Shown: piece after piece, positions 1 through 9,643 of the stretch | Layout: each line of letters starts with the position of its first letter | Position numbering within the stretch: position 1 is the stretch's first letter | Assembly: GCA_021775415.1 (NCBI GenBank) | Contig: JAJFHV010000012.1 | Location: 107,935-171,934, forward strand | Origin: Hyphomicrobiales bacterium | Lineage (GTDB): Bacteria; Pseudomonadota; Alphaproteobacteria; Rhizobiales; Rhizobiaceae | DNA: 64,000 nucleotides | Direction of reading: 5' to 3' | Position numbers and translations under genes: made by a program | Notes under the pieces: model-generated | Told to the model about the DNA's origin: nothing | Database searches by the model: none | The model's input: only the letters and a program-made list of their open reading frames with translations

Positions 1-2
1 AT

Positions 3-269
3 CAGGGCAGTCATGGTTGCATCGATATCCCCTTTTCAAATGGCCTATGCGGTGCCTGCGCGCGGACGCAAGAAACACAAATCGTTGATGATGTGAATGC
101 GATTGCAGATCATATCGCCTGTTCAGCCAGTACGAGGTCGGAAATCGTTGTTCCAGTTATGAAGGATGGAAGACTGATCGCTGTGCTGGACATTGATTCC
201 GACCATCCAGCTGAATTTACTCAGCAAGACGCGAAGCAGCTCGAGGCAATCCTCACCGCAAGTTTTTGA
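3..269 (+). CDS. Free-methionine-(R)-sulfoxide reductase, GAF domain (5' truncated)
   Basis: This is the C-terminal 88 residues of a GAF-domain protein whose start lies before the window. It matches the fRMsr family, which reduces free methionine-(R)-sulfoxide in the cytoplasm with thioredoxin. The three cysteines expected in that family are visible: one in GCIDIPF, one in GLCGAC and one in DHIACS. The ending SEIVVPV...GVLDIDSD-like block is also typical (here IAVLDIDSDH). The frame ends in TGA and overlaps the tail of the convergent regulator gene by 17 bases. A plain GAF sensor protein is less likely, because all three redox cysteines are present. Confidence 0.8.
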   Translation, partial: QGSHGCIDIPFSNGLCGACARTQETQIVDDVNAIADHIACSASTRSEIVVPVMKDGRLIAVLDIDSDHPAEFTQQDAKQLEAILTASF

Positions 270-1236
270 CCTGGCTTTTCACTCTGGAACGCTTGGGTGA
301 GATGCCAAACCGCTTGGAATACGCACGTGAAAATGCCGAAAGCGACCCAAAGCCGGTGCGTATTGCGATCTCGTGGATGGAATTGTCAGAATCGCTCACC
401 ATGCGAAATGCGGACTGCAGGCGAAGACCGAGATAATATTTGCCCGGCGGCTGCCCAAGAGATTGCCGGAAAATATTCTCCAGCGTTCTGGTCGAAACAT
501 GAACACGCTGCGCCAGTGCTGCAATTGGAAGCGGTTGCTCAATACGCTCTTCCATCATCCGAATTGCAGTTTCAAGCCTTCTGTCTGTTCCAACCAATCG
601 CCCCAGAGACACCAAAGGCTGCGCATCAGTCTGGGCATGCGCCTCATCATAAACAAAGACACTGGCTGCATTAAGAGCCAAAGGGGTTCCATGCCGCAAC
701 CGGATCAGTTGAAGCATCATGTCGAGTGCCGGCGAAGCACCACCACATGTCATTGTGTTGCCGTCAATTACAAATCGATCGGTCTTGACTTCAACATCGG
801 GGAATGTCGCCGTGAAGGCTTCAAAATCCTCCCAGTGGGTTGTCGCCAGATGCCCATTCAATAAGCCGGCCCTTGCAAGTATCCACGTCCCCGCCTCAAC
901 GCCAGCGACGGCCTTAAAGCCCGATGCAGCGGATTTTATCCGTGCAAGACTGGCAGAATTCACATGAAGCTGCTGATTGAAGCCCGCAACGACAATGAGC
1001 AAATCACCCCGTAAATGTCCCTCAAACCGGCCTTCCACATGAAGCGGAACGGCACAGGTCAAGGGTACCGGTTCTCCATCCAGACTGTAGAGCGAGCGAT
1101 CAAAAAGCATCTGCCCGGAAACTCTGTTGGCCGCTCTTAACGGGTCAAGAACAGATGCCACGCACATCATCGAGGCTTCCGGCAAAACCAGTACGGAAAC
1201 GCTGAGAGTACGATCTGAAACCTGAAATATCGACAT
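253..1236 (-). CDS. GlxA-family transcriptional regulator, likely CdhR-type activator of carnitine catabolism
   Basis: A 327-residue regulator with an N-terminal DJ-1/PfpI-like (class I glutamine amidotransferase-like) domain at about residues 10-175 and a C-terminal AraC-type double helix-turn-helix at about 225-315 (LAQRVHVSTRTLENIFRQ, then FGSLSAFSRAY). In Pseudomonas the GlxA-family protein CdhR activates carnitine dehydrogenase genes. Here the gene is divergent from the carnitine operon with 111 bases between them, which supports the same role by inference. The frame is open further upstream, but that extension is a lysine-rich stretch unlike the family, so the ATG at 1236 (MSIFQVSD) is preferred. 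Confidence 0.85.
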   Translation of the reverse strand: MSIFQVSDRTLSVSVLVLPEASMMCVASVLDPLRAANRVSGQMLFDRSLYSLDGEPVPLTCAVPLHVEGRFEGHLRGDLLIVVAGFNQQLHVNSASLARIKSAASGFKAVAGVEAGTWILARAGLLNGHLATTHWEDFEAFTATFPDVEVKTDRFVIDGNTMTCGGASPALDMMLQLIRLRHGTPLALNAASVFVYDEAHAQTDAQPLVSLGRLVGTDRRLETAIRMMEERIEQPLPIAALAQRVHVSTRTLENIFRQSLGQPPGKYYLGLRLQSAFRMVSDSDNSIHEIAIRTGFGSLSAFSRAYSKRFGISPKRSRVKSQVKNLR

Positions 1237-1347
1237 TCGTTTTTTATCAATTTTATTGCGCTTTTTATCAAGTTGTTTTTTTAATCTGCAACACACTGCT
1301 TCCAGCAATCCAGCAATCATTCTGGCCGGAATTATCGGGAGTGACCC

Positions 1348-2256
1348 ATGCCATTAGAAATGAACCGTGAAGTTTTTATCACCTGCGCCGTAACCGGCTC
1401 CGGCTCGACCCAGGATCGCAGTGAAAATGTACCCCGCTCTCCAGAGCAAATCGCCGATAGCGCAATTGAAGCTGCAAAGGCTGGCGCTGCAGTTGTCCAT
1501 TGCCACGTGCGTGATCCCGAAACTGGTGTGCCATCACGCGACCCAAAACTCTATCGCGAAGTAACCGACCGTATCCGTGCATCAGATACGGATGTCGTCT
1601 TGAACCTCACAGCCGGCATGGGTGGCGACATGGTGTTTGGCGGTGTCGAAAAACCGATACCGGTTGGTCCGGGAACTGATATGGCAGGCGCAACAGAACG
1701 CATGGCGCATGTTACAGAATGCCTGCCGGAAATTTGCACACTCGACTGCGGCACAATGAATTTTGCTGAAGCTGATTATGTGATGACCAATACGCCCGGT
1801 ATGTTGCGGGCCATGGGCGGAATGATGACAGAGCTTGGCGTAAAGCCGGAAATTGAAGCCTTTGATACTGGACATCTTTGGTTCGCCAAGGAACTGGTCA
1901 AGGAAGGCGTTTTGAAACCTGACGCGCTGGTGCAGCTTTGCATGGGCGTCCCGTGGGGCGCACCGGATGATCTCAACACCTTCATGGCAATGGTCAACAA
2001 TGTGCCTTCCGAGTGGAACTGGTCTGCTTTTGGTCTTGGGCGCAATGAAATGCCCTATGTGGCAGCAGCCGTTCTTGCAGGCGGAAACGTGCGTGTCGGT
2101 CTGGAAGACAACTTGATGCTTGATCGCGGTGTTCTGGCAACAAACGCCCAACTGGTTGAGCGTGCCGTAACGATCATTGAAAACCTCGGCGCAAAAGTTA
2201 TTGGGCCAGAAGAAGTGCGTGCAAAACTGAACCTGACCAAGAGGTTGCCTAAATGA
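1348..2256 (+). CDS. cdhC: 3-dehydrocarnitine cleavage enzyme (BKACE, DUF849)
   Basis: A 302-residue BKACE (beta-keto acid cleavage enzyme) protein. The family condenses a beta-keto acid with acetyl-CoA to give acetoacetate and a new CoA ester. In carnitine breakdown the substrate is 3-dehydrocarnitine and the product betainyl-CoA. The metal-binding HxH motif is visible in [12 protein letters not shown] near residue 49, followed by the [10 protein letters not shown] loop. It is the first gene of the operon, and its stop overlaps the start of carnitine dehydrogenase as ATGA. Substrate assignment comes from this coupling; the fold assignment is secure. Confidence 0.9.
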   Translation: MPLEMNREVFITCAVTGSGSTQDRSENVPRSPEQIADSAIEAAKAGAAVVHCHVRDPETGVPSRDPKLYREVTDRIRASDTDVVLNLTAGMGGDMVFGGVEKPIPVGPGTDMAGATERMAHVTECLPEICTLDCGTMNFAEADYVMTNTPGMLRAMGGMMTELGVKPEIEAFDTGHLWFAKELVKEGVLKPDALVQLCMGVPWGAPDDLNTFMAMVNNVPSEWNWSAFGLGRNEMPYVAAAVLAGGNVRVGLEDNLMLDRGVLATNAQLVERAVTIIENLGAKVIGPEEVRAKLNLTKRLPK

Positions 2257-3677
2257 CCAAGTCTGCTGCAATCATTGGCGGTGGCGTTATCGGTGGAGGC
2301 TGGGCCGCACGCTTCCTGTTAAATGGTTGGAATGTCATTGTCTCCGATCCTGACCCTGAAACCGAACGCAAGATTTCCGAGGTGCTGGAAAATGCACGTC
2401 GATCCCTGCCTGCCCTGTTGGACAATTCGGTGCCGCAAGAAGGCAAGCTGTCATTTGATACTTCACTTGGAGAAGCGGTAAAAGACGCGGACTGGATACA
2501 GGAAAGCGTACCGGAACGCCTTGAAATCAAGCACAAGGTATTCGCTGAAATTCAGGTAAATTGCCGGAAGGATGCCTTGATTGGCTCTTCCACTTCTGGC
2601 TTCAAACCTTCTGAGTTACAGGAGGGAGCCGCAAACCCTGCCCAGATATTCGTGGCCCATCCTTTTAACCCGGTCTATCTTCTGCCGCTGATTGAACTTG
2701 TTGGCGCACCCCAAACATGTGCCCGAGCCAAAACCGCACTTACTGAAATCGGCATGAAGCCTTTGATCGTGCGTCAGGAAATCGATGCTCATATCGCCGA
2801 CCGGTTTCTGGAAGCCGTTTGGCGCGAGGCATTGTGGTTGATCAAGGATGGTGTCGCGACCACAGAAGAAATTGACGATGCAATCCGCTTTGGTTTTGGT
2901 TTGCGTTGGGCACAAATGGGCCTGTTTGAAACCTACCGCGTTGCCGGTGGCGAAGCTGGCATGGCACACTTCATCGAGCAATTCGGCCCATGCCTATCCT
3001 GGCCCTGGACCAAGCTGATGGATGTGCCGGAACTGACCGATGAACTTGTTCAAAAAATCGCAGACCAATCCGACCAGCAGTCCGGCATGCATTCAATCCG
3101 TGAACTGGAACGCATTCGCGACGACAATCTCGTCACCATTCTGCGTGGTCTTAAGGCGCGTAACTGGGGGGCAGGCCAAACCCTTGTGGAGCACGAAGCA
3201 CGCACCAAACCGGAGCTGCCCCAAGATATCTCAAAGCCCTTGAACACCCTCAACCGCGTAATCCCGATCGACTGGACGGATTATAATGGTCACATGAATG
3301 AAAGCCGTTATGGGCTGGTCTTCTCCGATGCTGGCGATATCGTCATGCAGATGATCGGGGCGGACCAAACCTACATTGATGGCGGTCTTTCCTACTTCAC
3401 GGTGGAAAACCTGATCCAGTTCCGCAATGAAACCCATCCAGGTGAAAAGGTTTATGTCACCACACATGTGCTCCAGGCCGAGGGCAAGAAACTGCGCCTG
3501 TACCATGAGATGTTCCGTGACGGTGGCGAGTTGCTTTGCACCTGCAATCAACTTCTCATCCATGTTTCTCTTGAAACTCGCCGCTCCTGCGAGCCTGGAC
3601 CTGAGATGGCAGCCAAAATGGCAGCGCTCCACGAAGCCCAGTCCAAACTGCCCAAATCGGAAAGCCTGGATCGCTAA
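2253..3677 (+). CDS. lcdH: L-carnitine dehydrogenase fused to betainyl-CoA thioesterase
   Basis: A 474-residue bifunctional protein. Residues 1 to about 310 are a 3-hydroxyacyl-CoA dehydrogenase-type NAD enzyme with the Rossmann motif [11 protein letters not shown] at the N-terminus and the [14 protein letters not shown] block near residue 135. From about residue 329 comes a hot-dog 4HBT thioesterase domain ([18 protein letters not shown]). The first half oxidises L-carnitine to 3-dehydrocarnitine. The second half can release glycine betaine from the betainyl-CoA made by the upstream BKACE. In Pseudomonas these are separate proteins (CdhA, CdhB); a fused form is known from rhizobia. Translation is coupled to cdhC by a 4-base overlap. 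Confidence 0.92.
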   Translation: MTKSAAIIGGGVIGGGWAARFLLNGWNVIVSDPDPETERKISEVLENARRSLPALLDNSVPQEGKLSFDTSLGEAVKDADWIQESVPERLEIKHKVFAEIQVNCRKDALIGSSTSGFKPSELQEGAANPAQIFVAHPFNPVYLLPLIELVGAPQTCARAKTALTEIGMKPLIVRQEIDAHIADRFLEAVWREALWLIKDGVATTEEIDDAIRFGFGLRWAQMGLFETYRVAGGEAGMAHFIEQFGPCLSWPWTKLMDVPELTDELVQKIADQSDQQSGMHSIRELERIRDDNLVTILRGLKARNWGAGQTLVEHEARTKPELPQDISKPLNTLNRVIPIDWTDYNGHMNESRYGLVFSDAGDIVMQMIGADQTYIDGGLSYFTVENLIQFRNETHPGEKVYVTTHVLQAEGKKLRLYHEMFRDGGELLCTCNQLLIHVSLETRRSCEPGPEMAAKMAALHEAQSKLPKSESLDR

Positions 3678-3679
3678 CC

Positions 3680-4441
3680 ATGGCACGCAAGGTCCTCATC
3701 ACTGCAGGCGGCTCTGGCATCGGTAAGGCGATGGCCCAAGGTTTTGAGTCCGATAGCTACGAGGTCTGGATAACAGACCGGGATCAATCCGCGCTCGAAA
3801 CCTGCCCCGACACTTGGCAAAAAACCAAGGTGGATGCGGCAGATGCTGCAGGCGTTGCCGCCCTGTTTGCCGAGGTCACAAATCTATGGGGTGGATTGGA
3901 CGTGCTATGCGCCAATGCAGGCATCGCCGGGCCAACCGCTTTGATCGAAGACATCGAAGCCGATGAGTTTAAGCGGTGTGTCTCCGTAAACCTTGAAGGT
4001 GCATTTCTGGCCGCAAAGTATGCCGCCCCGATCATGAAGCAGCAAAAGAGCGGCGCAATCATTCTGTCTTCTTCAATGGCGGGTGTGAACGGTTTTCCCG
4101 GCCGCGCACCCTATGCATCTGCGAAATGGGCAATCAACGGACTGATGAAAACACTGGCCATGGAGCTTGGCCCGTTCGGCATTCGGGCGAATTCCATCTG
4201 CCCCGGCTGCGTGGACGGCCCACGAATGCAAGGTGTCATGGATCGCGAGGCTGTCACCAAAAACACCACACCAGAAAAAATTCGCGAAGGCTATGAGGCA
4301 GGCGCCTCAATGCGCACATTCGTGGAGGCAATTGATATCGCCAATATGGCGGTGTTCCTTGCCTCCGAAAAAGCCCGATTTGTTTCCGGGCAAATCATCG
4401 GCGTCGATGGACACACTGAAAACCCCGATCCAAAGGTTTAA
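3680..4441 (+). CDS. Short-chain dehydrogenase/reductase in carnitine operon
   Basis: A 253-residue classical SDR. The NAD(P)-binding glycine motif is TAGGSGIGKA at the N-terminus, the NAG motif is in LCANAGIAG, and the catalytic pair is YASAK, preceded by the active-site serine in ILSSSMAG. It begins two bases after the fusion gene ends, so it is clearly part of the operon. Reactions that fit are oxidation of D-carnitine or of another hydroxy acid from trimethylamine compounds; the exact substrate cannot be read from the sequence. The C-terminal SGQIIGVDGHTENPD is typical of SDRs. Confidence 0.85.
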   Translation: MARKVLITAGGSGIGKAMAQGFESDSYEVWITDRDQSALETCPDTWQKTKVDAADAAGVAALFAEVTNLWGGLDVLCANAGIAGPTALIEDIEADEFKRCVSVNLEGAFLAAKYAAPIMKQQKSGAIILSSSMAGVNGFPGRAPYASAKWAINGLMKTLAMELGPFGIRANSICPGCVDGPRMQGVMDREAVTKNTTPEKIREGYEAGASMRTFVEAIDIANMAVFLASEKARFVSGQIIGVDGHTENPDPKV

Positions 4442-4445
4442 GAAA

Positions 4446-5609
4446 ATGGATTTTGCACTTTCCGAAGAACACAACATGATCATGGAGACGACCAAGGCGT
4501 TCGTCGAAAAGGAAATGAAGCCGCACGAGGACGAGATCGAACGGACTGGAGTCATTCCGCCGGAACTGGTGCCCGTGCTCCGCAAAAAGGCGCTCGAAGC
4601 CGGATTGTATGCCGCAAACATGCCCGAAGAAGTTGGTGGGGTTGGCCTGGATACGGTCTCATGGGTTTGTTTTGAAAAGGAACTTTCAAAAACCAATTAT
4701 GGCCTGCACTGGACAACGGTCTGCCGGCCTTCAAACGCCCTGCTCGCCTGTGTGGGTGATCAACGCGAAAAGTACTTGTTCCCTTGTATGCGCGGCGAAA
4801 AAGCGGACTGCCTGGCGATGACGGAACCAGGTGCCGGTTCTGACCTGCGCGGTATGAAGGCTACCGCAAAACAGGATGGGGATGACTGGGTACTCAACGG
4901 CACCAAACACTTCATCTCCTATGCGGATTGGGCTGACTTTGCCATCTGCTTCATGGCGACTGGCGAAGAAGATACTCCGCGCGGCAAGAAAAAACTGATT
5001 ACCGCATTCTTTGTCGATAAAGGTCACCCCGGCTTTACGATAAGGGACGGTTACAAGAACGTTGCCCACCGTGGCTTTAACAATTCAATCCTCGAGTTCG
5101 ACAATTGCCGTGTTCCAAAGGATGCGGTGCTTGGCGAGGTTCACAAGGGATTTGAAGTAGCCAATGATTGGCTCGGTGCAACACGTCTCCAGATTGCAGC
5201 CGGATGTGTTGGTCGCGCTGAAATTGCCATGGAGCACTCTCTCAACTGGGCAGCCGAACGAAAGCAGTTTGGCCAGCAGATTGGCAAATTCCAGGGCGTA
5301 TCGTTCAAGCTGGCGGACATGTCAATGCAGATGAAAGCCTCCTGGCTGCTCACCCTTGAATGCGCATGGAAGTGCGATGAAGGCACTGTCACGGATATGG
5401 ATATGGCGATGGCAAAACTGCACGCAACAGAAATGCTGCAGATGGTTTCTGACGAAGCGATCCAGATTCATGGCGGTATGGGTTTGATGGATGAATTGCC
5501 ACTGGAGCGTATCTGGCGTGATGCCCGCCTTGAACGTATCTGGGAAGGTACCTCTGAAATTCAGCGGCACATCATCTCGCGTGGTCTTTTGCGACCACTT
5601 GGAGCCTGA
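4446..5609 (+). CDS. Acyl-CoA dehydrogenase, probably gamma-butyrobetainyl-CoA dehydrogenase
   Basis: A 387-residue FAD-dependent acyl-CoA dehydrogenase. The family signature blocks are visible: LAMTEPGAGSDLRGM in the middle, RKQFGQQIGKFQ, then the C-terminal IHGGMGLMDELPLERIWRDARL and IWEGTSEIQR. It would oxidise gamma-butyrobetainyl-CoA to crotonobetainyl-CoA, feeding the hydratase three genes on. The ATG at 4446 is chosen over the longer open frame because it follows an AAAGG site and gives the normal family length. It starts four bases after the SDR stop. Confidence 0.87.
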   Translation: MDFALSEEHNMIMETTKAFVEKEMKPHEDEIERTGVIPPELVPVLRKKALEAGLYAANMPEEVGGVGLDTVSWVCFEKELSKTNYGLHWTTVCRPSNALLACVGDQREKYLFPCMRGEKADCLAMTEPGAGSDLRGMKATAKQDGDDWVLNGTKHFISYADWADFAICFMATGEEDTPRGKKKLITAFFVDKGHPGFTIRDGYKNVAHRGFNNSILEFDNCRVPKDAVLGEVHKGFEVANDWLGATRLQIAAGCVGRAEIAMEHSLNWAAERKQFGQQIGKFQGVSFKLADMSMQMKASWLLTLECAWKCDEGTVTDMDMAMAKLHATEMLQMVSDEAIQIHGGMGLMDELPLERIWRDARLERIWEGTSEIQRHIISRGLLRPLGA

Positions 5610-5614
5610 CATCA

Positions 5615-7669
5615 GTGCGCGACCTTTCCCGCCTGCTCAATCCCAGATCCATTGCACTGTTTGGTGGAGGATGGTCGCAAAACGTTCTCACGCAACTTCA
5701 AAAGTCTGGGTTCTCCGGGAAGATATGGCCGGTTCATCCGAAGAGAGAGAGCATTGGAGGCATTCCCTGCATTAGGGACATATCCGAATTGCCGGGAGTT
5801 CCAGATGCCTCCTTCATCGGGGTCAATCGCGAACTAACGGTCGAAATTGTTTCCACCCTTTCTGAAATGGGAGCGGGTGGCGCGGTATGTTTTGCTTCAG
5901 GGTTTCTTGAAAGCGAAGCTGAAGGAACCGGTGGCGCCGCACTGCAGGAACGCTTGGTAAAAGCAGCGGGCGACATGCCTATCCTAGGGCCAAATTGCTA
6001 TGGTCTTATCAACTATCTCGACAATGTAACCCTGTGGCCCGACCAGCATGGAGGCGTGAAGCAGGACAAGGGTGTCGCGATCATTGGACAAAGTTCCAAT
6101 GTTGCCATCAATATGACGATGCAAAAGCGGTCCCTGCCCATTGCCTATTTGCTGGCTGCGGGCAACCAGGCGCAAACCTCCTTGAGCGACATGGCAGTTT
6201 CCTTGCTGGACGATAAACGGGTAACCGCGATTGGTTTATACATCGAAGGGTTTGGTGATATTCGCGCGTTTGAGGCCATGGCGCAAAAGGCCAAGGCAAA
6301 GGGAATTCCGCTTGTTGCACTCAAGACCGGGAAAACCGAAAAATCCAAAATCGCAACCATGACCCATACCGCATCTCTGGCTGGCGGCACAAAAACCGCC
6401 TCTGCATTACTGAAACGTTTGGGAATTGTTGAAGTAAATTCAGTCGCAGTTTTTCTGGAGACATTGAAGCTGCTACACACATTAGGCCCCCTACCGGGCA
6501 ATGAAATATTGTCCGTCAGTTGCTCTGGTGGCGAAGCAACTTTGATGACCGATCTTGCCGAAGGTACACGGATTAATTATCGCGACTTCAGCAAGAAGCA
6601 GCACAGGATGATAAAGTCGGTGCTCGGACCAATTGTAACGATTGCCAATCCGCTCGACTACCACACCTTCATCTGGGGCGATACAAATGCAATGAATACA
6701 TGTTTTACCGCTGTGGCGGATGACGCATTTGACCTGAGCATATTTGTTCTCGACTTCCCGCGTGACGACCACTGTGATTCATCTGCCTGGGACTGTGCAA
6801 TTGATGCAGTCATCAACGCGAGGAACGAAACCAAATCCAACGTCGCTGTCTTGTCCCTGCTATCTGAAAATCTTCCCGAAGCATTTGGAAGACGGTTTCT
6901 TGAAGCAGGAATCCTTCCCTTGAATGGCATGGAAGAAGGCCTGGCCGCCATTGATGCTGCAATTCATGCCGGCGAGCTTGCAGCAAAATCCACGCCAGCC
7001 TCACCGGTTTTAGTGGCGAGCGCAAAAGATGGCGAAGCTCACATCCTCAGTGAGGCGGAAGCCAAATCCGTACTATCCGATCATGGCCTGCAATCACCTA
7101 ACTCCGTCAGCGCAAACACCGTTGATGAAATCGTCGCTATATCAGAAGGCCTGTCATTTCCAGTTGTATTGAAAGGCCTTGGCATTGCGCACAAAAGCGA
7201 AGCTGGAGCAGTCAAGCTTGACATTCAGAACGCAACCGAGCTTCGCCATGCTGCAGAGTTAATGAAGGACACTACCGGCTTTCTAGCAGAAGAAATGGTC
7301 AAGGATGCAACTGCCGAAATCCTTGTCGGCATAACCCGGGATACAACGGGTCTGATGCTCCTCACAATTGGTGCTGGAGGGGTTTTAACGGAGTTGATTT
7401 CCGATGCAGCTTCAGTCTTGTTACCGGCAAGTCGGGAAGAAATTCTGGAGGCTGTACAGTCCTTGAAATCGCACAAACTGCTTGCAGGCTTTCGCGGAAA
7501 ACCTGCAGCAGACATCGAAGCTCTGCTTGACGCGATTATGGCAGTTCAGGACTATGCCACTCAAAATTACGAAACACTTGAAGAACTCGATATCAACCCA
7601 CTGATTGCCTTGCCCAATGGAGCAATCGCAGTCGATGCACTCATCAAACTCAGGGAGAAGCAAACATGA
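5615..7669 (+). CDS. NDP-forming acyl-CoA synthetase, likely gamma-butyrobetaine/carnitine-CoA ligase
   Basis: A 684-residue ADP-forming acyl-CoA synthetase with the domains fused in the usual order: CoA-binding (about 1-130), succinyl-CoA ligase-like (about 150-440, with the phospho-histidine at residue 251 in THTASLAGG), and C-terminal ATP-grasp (about 470-684, VVLKGLGIAHKSEAGAVKL and FLAEEMVKDATAEILVG). It starts with GTG five bases after the acyl-CoA dehydrogenase stop. Its place among the acyl-CoA dehydrogenase and hydratase suggests activation of gamma-butyrobetaine (or carnitine) to the CoA ester. This differs from the AMP-forming CaiC of enterics, so the substrate is inferred from context only. 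Confidence 0.85.
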   Translation: MRDLSRLLNPRSIALFGGGWSQNVLTQLQKSGFSGKIWPVHPKRESIGGIPCIRDISELPGVPDASFIGVNRELTVEIVSTLSEMGAGGAVCFASGFLESEAEGTGGAALQERLVKAAGDMPILGPNCYGLINYLDNVTLWPDQHGGVKQDKGVAIIGQSSNVAINMTMQKRSLPIAYLLAAGNQAQTSLSDMAVSLLDDKRVTAIGLYIEGFGDIRAFEAMAQKAKAKGIPLVALKTGKTEKSKIATMTHTASLAGGTKTASALLKRLGIVEVNSVAVFLETLKLLHTLGPLPGNEILSVSCSGGEATLMTDLAEGTRINYRDFSKKQHRMIKSVLGPIVTIANPLDYHTFIWGDTNAMNTCFTAVADDAFDLSIFVLDFPRDDHCDSSAWDCAIDAVINARNETKSNVAVLSLLSENLPEAFGRRFLEAGILPLNGMEEGLAAIDAAIHAGELAAKSTPASPVLVASAKDGEAHILSEAEAKSVLSDHGLQSPNSVSANTVDEIVAISEGLSFPVVLKGLGIAHKSEAGAVKLDIQNATELRHAAELMKDTTGFLAEEMVKDATAEILVGITRDTTGLMLLTIGAGGVLTELISDAASVLLPASREEILEAVQSLKSHKLLAGFRGKPAADIEALLDAIMAVQDYATQNYETLEELDINPLIALPNGAIAVDALIKLREKQT

Positions 7670-8448
7670 CCGGCCCAATAGAAACACGAAAAAATGGTGG
7701 CATTCTTGAAGTCACGCTTAACCGGCCAAAGGCTAATGCAGTGGATCTGGCAACCAGCAAGATCATGGGTGACGTATTCAAGGAGTTCCGTGATGATCCG
7801 GACATGCGGGTAGCACTGCTAACCGCTGCCGGTGAGAAGTTCTTTTGCCCAGGCTGGGACCTGAAAGCTGCTGCGGGCGGTGATGAAGTCGACGGCGATT
7901 ATGGTGTCGGCGGGTTCGGAGGATTGCAGGAACTATCCCATCTCAACAAGCCGGTTATCTGTGCAGTCAATGGCATTTGCTGCGGCGGCGGATTGGAAAT
8001 CGCCCTTTCCTGCGACATTATTCTGGCAGCAGATCATGCAAGTTTTGCACTGCCGGAAATCCGTTCCGGCGTTATTGCCGATGCAGCATCGATCAAACTA
8101 CCAAAACGCATCCCCTATCACATAGCCATGGAACTACTGATGACCGGGCGGTGGCTGGATGCAGAAGAAGCACACAAATGGGGCTTCGTGAACGAAATCG
8201 TACCGGCAGACAAGCTGATGGAACGCGCCCGTGAAATGGCTGAGTTAATTGCATCCGGCCCACCACTGGTGATGGCCGCAATCAAAGAGGTCGTGCGAGA
8301 TGCGGAAGACAAGAAATTCCAGGACATGATGAACCGCGTCACCAAGAGCCAGCTGAAAACGATTGAAACCCTGTATCAAAGTGAAGACATGATGGAAGGC
8401 TTCAACGCATTTGCTGAAAAGCGTGACCCGGTATGGAAGGGGAAGTAG
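7666..8448 (+). CDS. caiD: Enoyl-CoA hydratase, crotonobetainyl-CoA hydratase-like
   Basis: A 260-residue crotonase-fold protein. The oxyanion-hole segments are KFFCPGWDLKAAAGG (about residue 60) and VNGICCGGGLEIALSCD (about residue 103), and the acidic residue of LPEIRSGVIADAAS lies where the catalytic glutamate is expected. It is closest in pattern to CaiD-like hydratases, which interconvert crotonobetainyl-CoA and carnitinyl-CoA. Its start overlaps the synthetase stop as ATGA. It is the last gene of the operon and ends ten bases before the convergent rpe. Confidence 0.82.
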   Translation: MTGPIETRKNGGILEVTLNRPKANAVDLATSKIMGDVFKEFRDDPDMRVALLTAAGEKFFCPGWDLKAAAGGDEVDGDYGVGGFGGLQELSHLNKPVICAVNGICCGGGLEIALSCDIILAADHASFALPEIRSGVIADAASIKLPKRIPYHIAMELLMTGRWLDAEEAHKWGFVNEIVPADKLMERAREMAELIASGPPLVMAAIKEVVRDAEDKKFQDMMNRVTKSQLKTIETLYQSEDMMEGFNAFAEKRDPVWKGK

Positions 8449-8457
8449 GCAGGAACC

Positions 8458-9141
8458 CTAACCAGAAACATCCGCCGCGCTGCGAATCGCCGCAATGTTC
8501 TTGGCATAAGCTGCCGTTGTTCCACCCTTGAACACGGCGGAACCCGCCACAAGCACATTTGCACCAGCTGCAGCAACTAGTGGAGCAGTATCCGGGTCAA
8601 CACCACCATCAATTTCAATGTCGATGGGTCGACCCCCGGTCATCGCTTTCACCTGTTTTGTTTTTTCAAACACTGACGGGATGAACTTCTGCCCGCCAAA
8701 GCCCGGATTGACGCTCATCAGGCAAACAAGATCAATTCGGTCGAGCACGTGCTCAATCACACTAATCGGGGTATGTGGATTGAGCGCTACGCCTGCCTTC
8801 TTGCCAAGATCACGAACGGCCTGGAGTGAGCGGTCAAGATGGCGTGTCGCTTCCGCATGAACTGTGATGATGTCACAACCGGCATCCGCAAATGCAGCCA
8901 GATACGGGTCAACCGGCTCAATCATCAAATGGCAATCAAATATCTTGCTCGTACGATTACGGATCGATTTGATGACAGATGGACCGAAGGTAATGTTGGG
9001 AACAAAATGCCCGTCCATCACATCAAGATGTATCCAGTCGGCACCCGCCTCCACAACAGCCTCTACTTCATCACCAAACTTCGAAAAGTCTGATGCCAGA
9101 ACGGACGGTGCGATAATTGTTTTTGAAGTCATGATTGCCAT
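8458..9141 (-). CDS. rpe: Ribulose-phosphate 3-epimerase
   Basis: A 227-residue TIM-barrel epimerase that interconverts ribulose 5-phosphate and xylulose 5-phosphate in the pentose phosphate or Calvin pathway. Diagnostic blocks are [15 protein letters not shown] at the N-terminus, the metal-site [12 protein letters not shown] near residue 39, [22 protein letters not shown], and [15 protein letters not shown] second in-frame ATG at 9132 ([10 protein letters not shown]) is an equally possible start. The gene is convergent with the carnitine operon and looks like a housekeeping gene caught between catabolic genes. Confidence 0.95.
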   Translation of the reverse strand: MAIMTSKTIIAPSVLASDFSKFGDEVEAVVEAGADWIHLDVMDGHFVPNITFGPSVIKSIRNRTSKIFDCHLMIEPVDPYLAAFADAGCDIITVHAEATRHLDRSLQAVRDLGKKAGVALNPHTPISVIEHVLDRIDLVCLMSVNPGFGGQKFIPSVFEKTKQVKAMTGGRPIDIEIDGGVDPDTAPLVAAAGANVLVAGSAVFKGGTTAAYAKNIAAIRSAADVSG

Positions 9142-9253
9142 AAAGATTATTTGGTCGAATTTCGACAGACTTTTAGACCATCAAGCTTGAAATGTCTTGC
9201 CCATCCAGAAATTTCCTGTTGATCTGTATCCAACGGGAACTGGAGTTAAAGAG

Positions 9254-9634
9254 ATGGACAAAGAACTGTTTGAAAAGGGCATAGCCCGGCGCAAAGCAAC
9301 ACTTGGTGCGGAATATGTGCAGAAAAACCTGGAGGCTGCTGATGATTTTAACCGGCCTTTCCAGGAAGCCATGTCCGAATGGTGCTGGGGCTTCGGCTGG
9401 GGCGACGATACGATTGACGCAAAAACCCGCTCCATGATGAACCTCACCATGCTGGGGGCGCTTGGCAAAATGAATGAGTGGGAAATCCACTGTCGGGGTG
9501 CTTTGACCAACGGGGTTTCCAAGGAGGAGATCCGGTCTATTGTTCATGTAATTGCAATCTATTGTGGTGTGCCTCAAGGGGTTGAGTGCTTTCGTCATGC
9601 CCGCAAAGTGCTCGAAGAAGCCGGTGAGTTGTAG
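9254..9634 (+). CDS. Carboxymuconolactone decarboxylase-family protein
   Basis: A 126-residue small all-helical CMD/AhpD-family protein. The family pattern runs from ARRKATLGAEYV through KTRSMMNLTMLGALGK to the HCRGALTNGVSKEEI and HVIAIYCGVPQG blocks. It lacks the CxxC pair of AhpD-type peroxidases; the cysteine is single in IYCGVP, so a lactone decarboxylase-like or undefined role is more likely. The ATG at 9254 is preferred over an upstream in-frame ATG because GGAG stands ten bases before it. It lies ten bases before the hydrolase gene and so is probably in that operon. Confidence 0.8.
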   Translation: MDKELFEKGIARRKATLGAEYVQKNLEAADDFNRPFQEAMSEWCWGFGWGDDTIDAKTRSMMNLTMLGALGKMNEWEIHCRGALTNGVSKEEIRSIVHVIAIYCGVPQGVECFRHARKVLEEAGEL

Positions 9635-9643
9635 GAACGACGA

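Noticed and set aside
1582..2271. Long minus-strand open frame (229 codons) opposite the BKACE gene
   Set aside because: Shadow of a clear plus-strand family protein; its translation has no family features.
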